DNA from: Polynucleobacter sp.
GTDB lineage: Bacteria; Pseudomonadota; Gammaproteobacteria; Burkholderiales; Burkholderiaceae
DNA: 41,930 bases
Direction of reading: 5' to 3'
Assembly: GCA_030157655.1 (NCBI GenBank)
Contig: JAOAUK010000029.1
Span: 19,904-61,833 of the forward strand
Part shown: positions 18,785 through 26,869 of the stretch, piece by piece
How the letters are laid out: each line of letters begins with the position of its first letter
Numbering within the stretch: position 1 is the stretch's first letter
Notes under the pieces: generated by a model
Told to the model about the DNA's origin: nothing
The model's database searches: none
What the model saw: only the letters and a program-made list of their open reading frames with translations
Made by a program: the position numbers and the translations under genes

Positions 18785-20005
18785 TTGACTACCTACCTCA
18801 TGCTTCTAACTCAAGTCTTATCCATTTTTGGATTTGCTTGCTATGCTGCATCACTAACCGTCATTCAGGCCGAATGGCAATTAAGTAATTTTCAATCGGG
18901 GTTTTTGGCCAGTAGTTTCTTTATTGGCTATGTCTTAGTGGTTCCCATTGCCACCACCTTAAGTGACCGCATCGATACACGCCAAATATATCTTACTGGC
19001 GGCCTATTAGCTAGCCTCGGATTATTTGGCATGGGCTACCTTGCCACCGACTTTAATAATGCGTGGCTATTTTTAATGCTGCATGGTGCTGGCGTCTCTG
19101 CTACGTACATGCCTGGATTAAAAATTATTTCCGATCGTGTCACTATGGGTGAAATCACGCGGCACATTTCTTTTTACACTGCGTTCTTTGGCATAGGCAC
19201 AGCACTGTCTTATTTTGTCTCAGGTATTTTTATTGAACAGTATGGTTGGCGAGAGGCATTTTTAATTACCACCTGTGGACCTGCTTTAGCTGGCATATTG
19301 ACCTGGTTAGGCACCAATTCACAGCCAGGTGAAAAATCTTTTTCTCAAATTAGATTTGATCTAAAAGATGCCTTTCCAATTACGCGCTGGAAAAAAGTTT
19401 TACAAACAAAAGAGGCATTGGGTTATATGCTTGGCTACGCTGCTCATAGCCTTGAATTGTTCGCGTCTAGAGCTTGGCTGGTGGCATTTTTCATTTACTC
19501 AGTGAACATCGCAGCACCAGGTCAGTCGTTTCCATTGACAGCCACAGTCATAGCAACCATCATCAATTTAGTCGGCGTACCGGCATCGATCATTGGCAAT
19601 GAAATGGCATTACGCATCGGTCGGCATCGCTGGGTCTATTGGGTCATGATTGGCAGTGCAATCAGTGGCATTTGCCTAGGCGCGTCTTTGCATCTGCACT
19701 GGGGCATCATTTTGACACTCGCATTGGTTCACTCAATTTTCATCATGTCAGACTCAGCCACCCTAACAGCAGGATTAGTCATCAGCGTTCCCAAAGAGAT
19801 CAAAGGTGCAGCCATGGGCTTGCACTCATTGCTAGGATTTGGAGGTGGCCTATTAGGGCCCGCCATATTTGGCGCAACCTTGGACTTTTGTAGGGCCTTA
19901 GGCAACGATGGCTGGATGGCAGCCTATGCCTCTATTGTGGTGTGGGGATTAATATTTGTGTTTTATACACAATACTCACTTTGGAAAGATCAAAGGAAAT
20001 CTTAA
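18785..20005 (+). CDS. MFS transporter
   Basis: A 406-residue major facilitator protein with about 12 membrane helices. The A-loop signature TTLSDRIDTRQIYLTGG lies after helix 2, and the second half starts after a cytoplasmic linker (LKDAFPITRWKKVLQTKEAL). Substrate is unknown; the layout resembles drug/anion-type permeases annotated only as MFS. The start is uncertain: TTG at 18785 (GAGA close upstream) or ATG at 18800 within the first hydrophobic segment. The stop is immediately followed by the ATG of the DUF1653 gene, so the two are probably coupled. Confidence 0.88.
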   Translation: MTTYLMLLTQVLSIFGFACYAASLTVIQAEWQLSNFQSGFLASSFFIGYVLVVPIATTLSDRIDTRQIYLTGGLLASLGLFGMGYLATDFNNAWLFLMLHGAGVSATYMPGLKIISDRVTMGEITRHISFYTAFFGIGTALSYFVSGIFIEQYGWREAFLITTCGPALAGILTWLGTNSQPGEKSFSQIRFDLKDAFPITRWKKVLQTKEALGYMLGYAAHSLELFASRAWLVAFFIYSVNIAAPGQSFPLTATVIATIINLVGVPASIIGNEMALRIGRHRWVYWVMIGSAISGICLGASLHLHWGIILTLALVHSIFIMSDSATLTAGLVISVPKEIKGAAMGLHSLLGFGGGLLGPAIFGATLDFCRALGNDGWMAAYASIVVWGLIFVFYTQYSLWKDQRKS

Positions 20006-20209
20006 ATGCGCAAAACACACCCTAGTCTCTTTCCGATTGGCAGCACACTCAAGCACAAAAAAACAGGTGGCTTTTACCAAGTCATTGGCCTAGCCAAAAT
20101 TGAGGCGACTTTGGAAATGGCTTACGTGTATGAATCAAAGCAAACCCATGATTACTGGGTTCGGCCACAAGCAGAAATGGAAGATGGTCGATTTGAGTTA
20201 GTCGATTGA
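20006..20209 (+). CDS. DUF1653 family small protein
   Basis: A 67-residue protein with IGSTLKHKKTGGFYQVIGLAKIEATLEMAYVYES and YWVRPQAEMEDGRFELV, matching the DUF1653 pattern (compact beta-rich, G-x-Y/F-x-V and WVRP-x-x-x-F). Function unknown. It begins directly after the MFS stop with AAGGA upstream, so it is likely co-translated. Confidence 0.8.
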   Translation: MRKTHPSLFPIGSTLKHKKTGGFYQVIGLAKIEATLEMAYVYESKQTHDYWVRPQAEMEDGRFELVD

Positions 20210-20230
20210 CTCATTAAGTAGACCACTTAA

Positions 20231-21136
20231 CTAACCAGCCTTCTTTTTTGAAGAGACCAATATCCCGGCAACAATGAGCAAAAAGGCAACGCCATGAAAA
20301 ACCTGTGGCGCCTCCCCTAACAATGCTGCAGACATGATGGCAGCAAATAGAGGAATCAAATTGGCAAAGAAAGCCGCCAATGATGGGCCCACCGCACTTA
20401 CCCCAAGCCCCCAACACCTATAAGCAATTAAAGATGGGCCAACCGCGATATAAATTAATAGCAAGATCGTCCAAAAATTAATTTCTAACTGTATAGCGTC
20501 TACCGCCATCTCGTAGCTTAAAAAACTGATAGACCAAAAAACACCAAACACCACTTGCGCCAATAAGAATTCAGACCAATGCCATTGGCGCTCAGTACTC
20601 TTGCCAGGATGACTCAACATCCAACTATAAAAACCCCAAAGAATAGTGGCTAGCAAAATAAATAAATCACCAATGACTAATTTAACTTCAAGAATGCTGA
20701 GCAAGTCTCCGCGAGACAACACAATTACAACACCCAATAAAGAAATCACTGCACCAAACATTTGGCGAGCCTGAGCCTTTTGCTGATAAAACAAAGCGCC
20801 AATTAAGAGCATCCACATCGGCATGCTACCTCCTATCAATGTGACATTGATAGGGGTCGATGTTTCTAAAGAGAGATATAGCAAGCTGTTGTACGAACCA
20901 ACCCCCAACAAGCCCAGCCACAAAAAGCGAATTTTATTTTGCCAAAGCTCACTATTGGATTTAAAAATCCTCCAACCCAATGGCAAAAGTATCAAGGCTG
21001 CTAGTGACCAACGAATACTATTGAGCATGATCGGTGATATCGCACCAACAGCCAATCTACCCACAATAGCATTACCTGCCCACAAAATAGTCGGCAAGAC
21101 CATGTAAAAGATAATGCGGGGGGTTAATGGGGTCAT
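20231..21136 (-). CDS. DMT superfamily (EamA) transporter
   Basis: A 301-residue inner-membrane protein with about ten helices in two EamA repeats: first from IIFYMVLPTILWAGNAIVGRLAV, second from LFILLATILWGFYSWMLSHPG. The terminal KKKAG is positive and probably cytoplasmic. EamA proteins export amino acids or metabolites, but the substrate cannot be read here. No Shine-Dalgarno is obvious. It converges with the DUF1653 gene, with a small inverted repeat (TTAAGT / ACTTAA, 20214-20230) between them that may be a weak terminator. Confidence 0.9.
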   Translation of the reverse strand: MTPLTPRIIFYMVLPTILWAGNAIVGRLAVGAISPIMLNSIRWSLAALILLPLGWRIFKSNSELWQNKIRFLWLGLLGVGSYNSLLYLSLETSTPINVTLIGGSMPMWMLLIGALFYQQKAQARQMFGAVISLLGVVIVLSRGDLLSILEVKLVIGDLFILLATILWGFYSWMLSHPGKSTERQWHWSEFLLAQVVFGVFWSISFLSYEMAVDAIQLEINFWTILLLIYIAVGPSLIAYRCWGLGVSAVGPSLAAFFANLIPLFAAIMSAALLGEAPQVFHGVAFLLIVAGILVSSKKKAG

Positions 21137-21267
21137 CTGAAAATTGCAATAAATACCAAAGGTGATGATGCTAGCACGCCAGTGGCTCAGTCAATGAGAT
21201 TGGCGCACGATGGGATGCAAGATAATGCGAGTATCCTAAGAGCCAACGATAGTTATTCAGGAACATC

Positions 21268-21474
21268 ATGAATCAAGATGAACGCATCACCAACCTAGAA
21301 GTAAAACATAGCTTTTCAGAAGATTTATTAGAAGAGTTGAATCAAACTGTCTACAAACAACAGCAACAAATTGATGCCTTGATCAAGGAAGTGAAAGCGT
21401 TGAAATTACAAATGGCCAGCAATATGCCATCGGATGGCAATAGTCCACGCGATGAAATCCCGCCTCACTACTAA
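21268..21474 (+). CDS. slyX: SlyX family protein
   Basis: A 68-residue protein with an N-terminal coiled coil (ERITNLEVKHSFSEDLLEEL, then VYKQQQQIDALIKEVKALKLQM) and a short proline-rich end (DEIPPHY), which is the family hallmark. Biochemical role unknown. AGGA lies upstream of the ATG. It converges with aroQ. Confidence 0.92.
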   Translation: MNQDERITNLEVKHSFSEDLLEELNQTVYKQQQQIDALIKEVKALKLQMASNMPSDGNSPRDEIPPHY

Positions 21475-21509
21475 GTGAGCAACAAATAATTTGATTGATT
21501 ATTGGTAAC

Positions 21510-21959
21510 TTAAGACTTTTGCGCCAAGCCTTCAATGGCCAGCACATAACCCTGCACACCAAAGCCCACCACAATGCCAGCGGCAACAGGGGAAATGTAG
21601 GAGTGATGTCTAAATGCCTCACGGGCGTGAACATTTGAAATGTGAACTTCAATCACAGGCAAACCATTAACAGCAGCAATCGCATCATGCAAAGCCACAG
21701 AGGTGTGCGTATAAGCACCCGGGTTAAATACTACGCCCTGCACCTTCCCTGCTTTGTATGCCAAACCAGCCTCTTGAATCTTATCGATCAATGGGCCCTC
21801 ATGATTACTCTGCAAAAACTCAACATCAAATCCCAAACGCTTAGCAGCATCTGTACATAACGCTTCTACATCTGCCAAAGTGGCAGAACCATACTTCTCA
21901 GGCTCTCGCGTGCCAAGAAGGTTGAGGTTAGGACCGTTGAGGACGATGATTTTTTTCAT
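21510..21959 (-). CDS. aroQ: 3-dehydroquinate dehydratase, type II
   Basis: Third step of the shikimate pathway: 3-dehydroquinate to 3-dehydroshikimate. The 149-residue length and motifs fit type II dodecameric enzymes: [21 protein letters not shown] with the catalytic tyrosine, [28 protein letters not shown] and the catalytic-histidine region [17 protein letters not shown]. In many bacteria accB-accC follow aroQ; here it stands alone. No Shine-Dalgarno precedes the ATG, and TATACT ends 9 nt upstream, suggesting a very short leader. Confidence 0.96.
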   Translation of the reverse strand: MKKIIVLNGPNLNLLGTREPEKYGSATLADVEALCTDAAKRLGFDVEFLQSNHEGPLIDKIQEAGLAYKAGKVQGVVFNPGAYTHTSVALHDAIAAVNGLPVIEVHISNVHAREAFRHHSYISPVAAGIVVGFGVQGYVLAIEGLAQKS

Positions 21960-21968
21960 AATGAATGA

Positions 21969-21997
21969 AGTATAGCGCTGATGTATTGATTCTTAAA
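21969..21997 (-). promoter_or_regulatory. Putative aroQ promoter
   Basis: On the minus strand TTTAAG (21997-21992), 17 bp, TATACT (21974-21969), then 9 nt to the aroQ ATG. The -10 is good and the -35 weak (3/6). Confidence 0.4.
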
Positions 21998-22001
21998 GAG
22001 T

Positions 22002-22562
22002 TTACTTCCAACGCTCGCAGGTGATTTCGATGGTTCCTTGGCCATTACTGAGCATCAAATGACCATCTTGAATGGTTGCTTGTATTTGCATACTACGCTC
22101 TGCCCAAGTAGCTAATTCTTGTGAAAGATCTGAAGAAACTCGATAGACCGATAACTTATCCATGCGCGTGAGCTTGTTTTCAATCCCCTTCCACCAAACT
22201 TCCGCAGCATGATGGTAGGCATAGACGACCACCTTTTCTGACTTAGAACAGGCTCGACTCAATGGCTTTTCTTCAGGTTGCCCCACCTCAATCCATAACC
22301 TAGTTTGCCCTGTGAAATCTTTTAACCAAACATCAGGTTCATCAGGGTCAGATAAACCCGCACCAAATACCAACTGACCATCACCATTACAAAGATCATT
22401 TAATTGATGTGCGTTAAAAGATAAAGCCAATAAACGCATCATCATCCGCTCATCGGTCTCACTTGGATGCCTTGCTAGAGTCAAACTATGATCTGCATAA
22501 TAGCCATGATCAATATCCGCTACAGATAAGTTAACTTTAAAAATTGTTGCTTTAATGGCCAT
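22002..22562 (-). CDS. yaeQ: YaeQ family protein
   Basis: A 186-residue protein of the YaeQ family, which has a PD-(D/E)XK nuclease-like fold but no firmly known activity. Typical segments are MAIKATIFKVNLSVADIDHGYYADHSLTLARHPSE-like N-terminus, LWIEVGQPEEKPLSRACSKS and KVVVYAYHHAAEVWWKG. The ORF track's start at 22613 adds 17 residues with no family similarity; the ATG at 22562 gives the family start and length. It is divergent from darP with 52 bp between starts. Confidence 0.9.
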   Translation of the reverse strand: MAIKATIFKVNLSVADIDHGYYADHSLTLARHPSETDERMMMRLLALSFNAHQLNDLCNGDGQLVFGAGLSDPDEPDVWLKDFTGQTRLWIEVGQPEEKPLSRACSKSEKVVVYAYHHAAEVWWKGIENKLTRMDKLSVYRVSSDLSQELATWAERSMQIQATIQDGHLMLSNGQGTIEITCERWK

Positions 22563-22614
22563 GAATAGTTTTACTTTTCTGTGTAAAGACGCAATAGTCT
22601 GCGAAAATGACATT

Positions 22615-22941
22615 ATGAAGCAATCACACGACCTAGACGAAGATCAAACCTACGAAAAACCGAGTAAATCGGAGATTAAGCGCCGTTTAGAGGCAAGGCA
22701 GAATCTTGCTGAAGAAATTAGCAAGATGACGCCAGATAAGTGGAAGCAGATGCCACTGCCAGAAAGATTGCTAGAACCCCTCCAAGAAACAGCCAATGTT
22801 CGTAGCCATGGTGGCATCCGACGTCACATCCAATACTTAGGCAAAATCATGGGCGCACTGTCAGAAGCTGAAGTCGAAGCCATCAAACAGGCCCTGATTG
22901 GCATTGTGGGTGCTAAAAAAGCCAGTAAGATGAAAATCTAA
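22615..22941 (+). CDS. darP: Short DarP/YjgA (DUF615) ribosome-associated protein
   Basis: A 108-residue basic protein matching the N-terminal half of DarP/YjgA, a 50S-assembly-associated factor: KPSKSEIKRRLEARQNLAEEI, MPLPERLLEPLQETANVRSHGGIRRHIQYLGKIM, and LSEAEVEAIKQAL. E. coli DarP is about 183 residues; here the second helical half is absent. The next gene starts 30 nt later, so there is no room for a frameshifted remainder. The track's 20-residue extension from 22555 overlaps yaeQ's start and is rejected. GAAAAT ends 6 nt before the ATG and there is no Shine-Dalgarno. Confidence 0.82.
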   Translation: MKQSHDLDEDQTYEKPSKSEIKRRLEARQNLAEEISKMTPDKWKQMPLPERLLEPLQETANVRSHGGIRRHIQYLGKIMGALSEAEVEAIKQALIGIVGAKKASKMKI

Positions 22942-22971
22942 ATAACGATTGAACTAGCAGGAGACTTTTAA

Positions 22972-23598
22972 ATGAAAGTAATCAGCCAAAGTTTTAAAGA
23001 TCAAACAGTTATTCCAGGTGAATTTGCCTTTGCGATTCAAGATCCAGCCAATCATCTTGCTTTATCTAGCAATAAAAATCCGCATTTAAGCTGGTCAGAA
23101 TTCCCTCAAAATACTCAATCCTTCGCCGTGATTTGTCACGATCCTGATGTGCCAAGCCAAGGTGACAATGTAAATCAAGAAGGTAAAGTGGTACCCGCCT
23201 CTTTACCGCGCGTCGACTTTTACCACTGGGTTTTGGTTAATATTCCAGCAAGCATTCATAGCATTGAAGCTGGCTCACATAGCTCATCCATCACACCTAA
23301 AGGTAAAACAGCGACGGCAAGCCCCATTGGTTTAGCTGGCATCAATGATTACACCGCTTGGTTCAATGGCGATGCTGAAATGGGAGGCAACTATTTTGGT
23401 TATGACGGCCCATGCCCACCATGGAACGATGAAATCAAGCATCACTATGTATTTACCGTGTACGCGTTAGATACCCCTTCGATTCAGGTAACTGGCGCAT
23501 TCACAGGGGCAGATGCCCTTGGCGCAATGAAGCAACACATTCTTGATCAGGCAACTATCACCGGTATTTACAGCCTAAACCCGGGCATTCAGCTATAA
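22972..23598 (+). CDS. YbhB/YbcL family (PEBP-like) protein
   Basis: A 208-residue phosphatidylethanolamine-binding-protein homologue. Ligand-pocket motifs are visible: [21 protein letters not shown] (the DPDxP motif), [11 protein letters not shown] and [24 protein letters not shown]. No signal peptide is seen, so it is probably cytoplasmic. The family role in bacteria is unclear. AGGAG upstream of the ATG supports the start. It follows darP by 30 nt and precedes ygiQ by 49 nt. Confidence 0.92.
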   Translation: MKVISQSFKDQTVIPGEFAFAIQDPANHLALSSNKNPHLSWSEFPQNTQSFAVICHDPDVPSQGDNVNQEGKVVPASLPRVDFYHWVLVNIPASIHSIEAGSHSSSITPKGKTATASPIGLAGINDYTAWFNGDAEMGGNYFGYDGPCPPWNDEIKHHYVFTVYALDTPSIQVTGAFTGADALGAMKQHILDQATITGIYSLNPGIQL

Positions 23599-23647
23599 AC
23601 CTGTCCTGAACAAGCAGAAACGGGCTAATCAGCCTAAAATAGCGCCC

Positions 23648-26023
23648 GTGAATGCACCTTTCAATCCCTCGCTCATTCCGAGCTCTCCAAGGCTAGACTC
23701 ATACCCTAAATATTGGGCAGAGTGCTTTGGCACAGCCCCATTCTTGCCGATGAGTCGTGCTGAGATGGATAAGCTAGGCTGGGATAGCTGCGACATCATT
23801 ATTGTGACTGGTGATGCTTATGTTGATCACCCTAGTTTTGGCATGGCCATCATTGGGCGCTTACTAGAAGCTCAAGGCTTCAGAGTTGGCATCATTGCTC
23901 AACCTGATTGGCAATCAGCCGATCCATTCAAGGTACTTGGTAAACCAAATTTATTCTTTGGTGTAGCAGCTGGCAATATGGACTCCATGATTAACCGTTA
24001 CACGGCTGATCGAAAAGTGCGTAGCGATGATGCATACACGCCGGGCGGTACTGGTGGCAAACGTCCAGACCGCTGCTCATTAGTTTATGCACAACGTTGC
24101 AGAGAAGCCTACTCAGAAGTACCGATCGTGATGGGTGGCATCGAAGCCTCTTTACGCCGTATTGCTCATTATGACTACTGGCAAGACAAAGTAAGACGAT
24201 CGATCTTGATTGATGCAAAAGCCGATATCTTGCTCTATGGTAATGCCGAGAGAGCTGTTGTTGAGATTGCTCACCGCTTAGCTAAAGGCGAACAAATTGG
24301 TGATATCAATGATATTCGTGGCACAGCTTTTGTCAGACGTCACCCTGCTCCAAACTTTACGGAAATTGATTCAAGTACCGTTGATGTTCCAGGCGTCATT
24401 GATGCCCCTATCAATCCTTATTTAACACCTGATGAGCAAGCCAAAGAACAAGGCAGTAGCTGTAAAAAAACGGATGGCACCTTAGAAGAGCCAAGTAGCA
24501 ACGTTCAAGCCATCACGGTGGTTCCGACCGCCAGAAAACGTTTAGAACGTGATACAACAGTGATCCGTTTACCAAGCTACGAAGCAGTCAAGCGCGATCC
24601 TGTGTTGTATGCACACGCGAACCGCGTATTGCACCTAGAAACGAATCCTGGCAATGCAAGAGCATTGGTACAACAACATGGTGAAGGCGCCTCGATTCGT
24701 GACGTGTGGCTAAACCCGCCAGCGGTTCCATTAACCACCGAAGAGATGGATTCGGTATTTGATTTACCGTACGCTCGCGCACCACACCCAGCCTATGGCG
24801 ATGCAAAAATTCCAGCATGGGACATGATTCGATTCTCGGTCAACATCATGCGCGGTTGCTTTGGAGGCTGTACATTCTGTTCAATCACAGAACACGAAGG
24901 TCGAATTATTCAAAATAGATCGTCCAATTCAATCATTAAAGAGATTGAAGATATTCGTGACAAAGTTCCAGGCTTTACAGGCATCATTTCTGATTTGGGC
25001 GGTCCTACTGCCAACATGTATAGGATTGCGTGTAAATCAAAAGAAATTGAAGCGCACTGTCGTAAACCATCTTGCGTCTACCCAGATATTTGCCCTAATT
25101 TAAATACAGATCACACACCACTGATTCAGTTATACCGTCGCGCACGGTCATTGCCAGGCATTAAGAAAATTTTGATTGGTTCAGGGCTTCGTTATGACTT
25201 AGCTGTGAAGGCCCCCGCTTACATCAAAGAATTAGTCACACACCATGTCGGTGGTTATTTAAAAATTGCCCCAGAACACACAGAGCAAGGTCCTTTATCA
25301 AAGATGATGAAACCTGGCATGGGTGCTTATGACAAATTCAAAGAGTTATTTGATAAATACTCTAAAGAAGCTGGCAAAGAACAATATTTAATCCCATACT
25401 TCATCGCGGCCCACCCGGGAACCAGCGATGAAGATATGATGAATTTGGCTATTTGGCTTAAGAAGAACGGCTTCAGAGCAGATCAGGTACAAACCTTCTA
25501 CCCTTCGCCAATGGCAACAGCCACGGCGATGTATCACACCAATAAAAATCCATTGCGCAAAGTGACTCGTGAGAGTGAAACTGTGGATATTGTGCGCGGT
25601 GAAAAACGTCGCCGTCTACATAAAGCATTCTTGCGTTATCACGATGCCAACAATTGGCCATTGCTTCGCGAAGCACTCAAGAAGATGGGCAGAGCTGATT
25701 TAATTGGCAATGGTAAACATCATTTGATTCCAAGCTACCAGCCTAATACTGATGGCACTTATCAAAGTCCACGTCGTAAAAACTCATCATTCGGCAAACC
25801 AAGCGCAAGTGCTGTAGCCCACAACCCAAGAGATTTTTCTGTTCCCCAAAAGCCAGCGAGAGGAAAAATACTGACTCAGCACACAGGATTACCTCCACGC
25901 GCTGGTACTGGTGTTAAGACTGGTGGCAAAGGAGTCGTTAGCCCTGGTGGCAGATCATCACGCAATGGAGTGATTGGCAACGCCAGACCTACAGCAAGAA
26001 CCAAAAGTGGCATTAAAAAGTAA
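23648..26023 (+). CDS. ygiQ: YgiQ family radical SAM protein
   Basis: A 791-residue radical S-adenosylmethionine protein of the UPF0313/YgiQ family. The N-terminal B12-binding-like region ([20 protein letters not shown]) precedes the [4Fe-4S] motif [18 protein letters not shown] (CxxxCxxC, near residue 405). A second cysteine cluster follows ([16 protein letters not shown]). The C-terminus is basic and low in complexity (RTKSGIKK). The reaction is not established. The start is a GTG with no Shine-Dalgarno; TAAAAT ends 7 nt before it and the start codon lies in the arm of a potential hairpin. A strong terminator follows. Confidence 0.94.
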   Translation: MNAPFNPSLIPSSPRLDSYPKYWAECFGTAPFLPMSRAEMDKLGWDSCDIIIVTGDAYVDHPSFGMAIIGRLLEAQGFRVGIIAQPDWQSADPFKVLGKPNLFFGVAAGNMDSMINRYTADRKVRSDDAYTPGGTGGKRPDRCSLVYAQRCREAYSEVPIVMGGIEASLRRIAHYDYWQDKVRRSILIDAKADILLYGNAERAVVEIAHRLAKGEQIGDINDIRGTAFVRRHPAPNFTEIDSSTVDVPGVIDAPINPYLTPDEQAKEQGSSCKKTDGTLEEPSSNVQAITVVPTARKRLERDTTVIRLPSYEAVKRDPVLYAHANRVLHLETNPGNARALVQQHGEGASIRDVWLNPPAVPLTTEEMDSVFDLPYARAPHPAYGDAKIPAWDMIRFSVNIMRGCFGGCTFCSITEHEGRIIQNRSSNSIIKEIEDIRDKVPGFTGIISDLGGPTANMYRIACKSKEIEAHCRKPSCVYPDICPNLNTDHTPLIQLYRRARSLPGIKKILIGSGLRYDLAVKAPAYIKELVTHHVGGYLKIAPEHTEQGPLSKMMKPGMGAYDKFKELFDKYSKEAGKEQYLIPYFIAAHPGTSDEDMMNLAIWLKKNGFRADQVQTFYPSPMATATAMYHTNKNPLRKVTRESETVDIVRGEKRRRLHKAFLRYHDANNWPLLREALKKMGRADLIGNGKHHLIPSYQPNTDGTYQSPRRKNSSFGKPSASAVAHNPRDFSVPQKPARGKILTQHTGLPPRAGTGVKTGGKGVVSPGGRSSRNGVIGNARPTARTKSGIKK

Positions 26024-26039
26024 GGTGAAAATGTTTCAT

Positions 26040-26067
26040 AAAAAAACCCGCAATTGCGGGTTTTTTT
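26040..26067. terminator. Intrinsic terminator after ygiQ
   Basis: A-tract, then CCCGC-AATT-GCGGG, then seven T. It is symmetrical and probably works in both directions, ending ygiQ and the small minus-strand genes at 26078-26429. Confidence 0.92.
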
Positions 26068-26077
26068 ATCACTAAGA

Positions 26078-26203
26078 TCAAGATTCAGCGTCGTTCACTT
26101 CTGCCTTCTCTTTATCCCCTCCAGCTAAAGCAACGTAATAAATTATGGTGGCAATCAACATAACAACACCCAACATCAAAAAACCAAAGACTTCTCTATC
26201 CAC
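26078..26203 (-). CDS. 41-aa single-helix membrane microprotein (not in ORF track)
   Basis: Starts at GTG 26203 with a strong AAGGAG 8 nt upstream, reading MDREVFGFLMLGVVMLIATI, then IYYVALAGGDKEKAEVNDAES and a TGA stop. It has one hydrophobic helix and an acidic tail. The start overlaps the end of the 77-aa gene by 8 nt, which suggests translational coupling. I do not recognise a family. It was below the length cut-off of the track. Confidence 0.68.
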   Translation of the reverse strand: MDREVFGFLMLGVVMLIATIIYYVALAGGDKEKAEVNDAES

Positions 26204-26429
26204 TTACTCTCTCCTTCAGCAGGTTGCTGCCCATGATGAGCAAAATGATTGATATGAATATAAGAGCCAATGCCTTAATCTCAAACATGATAATTTCAAC
26301 ATCAGAAAACGGCATACCGACAACTGCGATTAATGCTGCTAGAGATAATGAGTGTAGATATCTTGAGTAAGCATCGATTTGCTCCTTAGTAGATTTCTCT
26401 AAGAACTTTTTTAAATATTTGAACCTCAT
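26196..26429 (-). CDS. 77-aa two-helix membrane protein of unknown function
   Basis: A basic N-terminus (MRFKYLKKFLEKSTKEQIDA) is followed by two hydrophobic segments (SLSLAALIAVVGMPFSDV and IKALALIFISIILLIMGSNLL). GAGG and AAGGAG lie just before the ATG. I do not recognise a family. It overlaps the 41-aa microprotein at its 3' end, and an inverted repeat centred 39 nt before its ATG resembles the one upstream of the gene at 5947-6240. The T-tract on the other strand of the 26040 terminator would end the pair. Confidence 0.75.
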   Translation of the reverse strand: MRFKYLKKFLEKSTKEQIDAYSRYLHSLSLAALIAVVGMPFSDVEIIMFEIKALALIFISIILLIMGSNLLKERVSG

Positions 26430-26453
26430 CTCCTTTCCTCTAAAAGAAGATTT

Positions 26454-26482
26454 TAATTGCTTATTATTTTTATAAGCAATTA
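26454..26482. repeat. 11-bp inverted repeat upstream of the small membrane pair
   Basis: Arms TAATTGCTTAT and ATAAGCAATTA separated by TATTTTT, centred 39 nt before the ATG at 26429. On the minus strand TTGCTT, 18 bp, TAAAAT forms a promoter-like pair that the repeat overlaps, as an operator would. Its core matches the repeat at 6268-6288 in 15 of 17 positions. Confidence 0.65.
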
Positions 26483-26512
26483 CCCTACTCTGATAATAGC
26501 TATAGATGGGAG

Positions 26513-26824
26513 TTAAATTGTTAGTGAATCAACGATTGCTTGTGAATCAGCACCACTGACCCTCACTCGCTTTAGACGACTAAGATCACCAGCCAATAAT
26601 TCAATTGCGGAGCGATGAATGTTCAAGGTTTTTGAAAGCCAAAGTATCAGAGCATCGTTGGCTTTGCCCTCTACCGGAGGCGCAGCCAATCTGATTTTGA
26701 GTCTGCCATCATGCTCCCCCTGAACTTCGGTCTTCTTTGCACCAGGCTGGCAATAGAGGGCCAACACATAGGTATTAGTTTTCGAATCTTCTTCTTTTAA
26801 CCAAGGTGGCAATTGGGTACTCAT
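26513..26824 (-). CDS. DUF167 / YggU family protein
   Basis: A 103-residue protein with the DUF167 pattern: LALYCQPGAKKTEVQGEHDGRLKIRLAAPPVEGKANDALILWLSK and LLAGDLSRLKRVRVSG. Small cytoplasmic alpha/beta fold; function unknown. The track starts at a TTG (26854); I prefer the ATG at 26824 because it gives the usual length. It is divergent from the amidase gene with 45 bp between starts. Confidence 0.9.
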   Translation of the reverse strand: MSTQLPPWLKEEDSKTNTYVLALYCQPGAKKTEVQGEHDGRLKIRLAAPPVEGKANDALILWLSKTLNIHRSAIELLAGDLSRLKRVRVSGADSQAIVDSLTI

Positions 26825-26869
26825 AGTCGTATTTGAGCACAAAGTTTTTATCAAGGGTAAGATTGACGC

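Noticed and set aside
22563-22613. N-terminal extension of YaeQ from 22613
   Set aside because: It overlaps the darP promoter region; the ATG at 22562 gives the usual family start and length.
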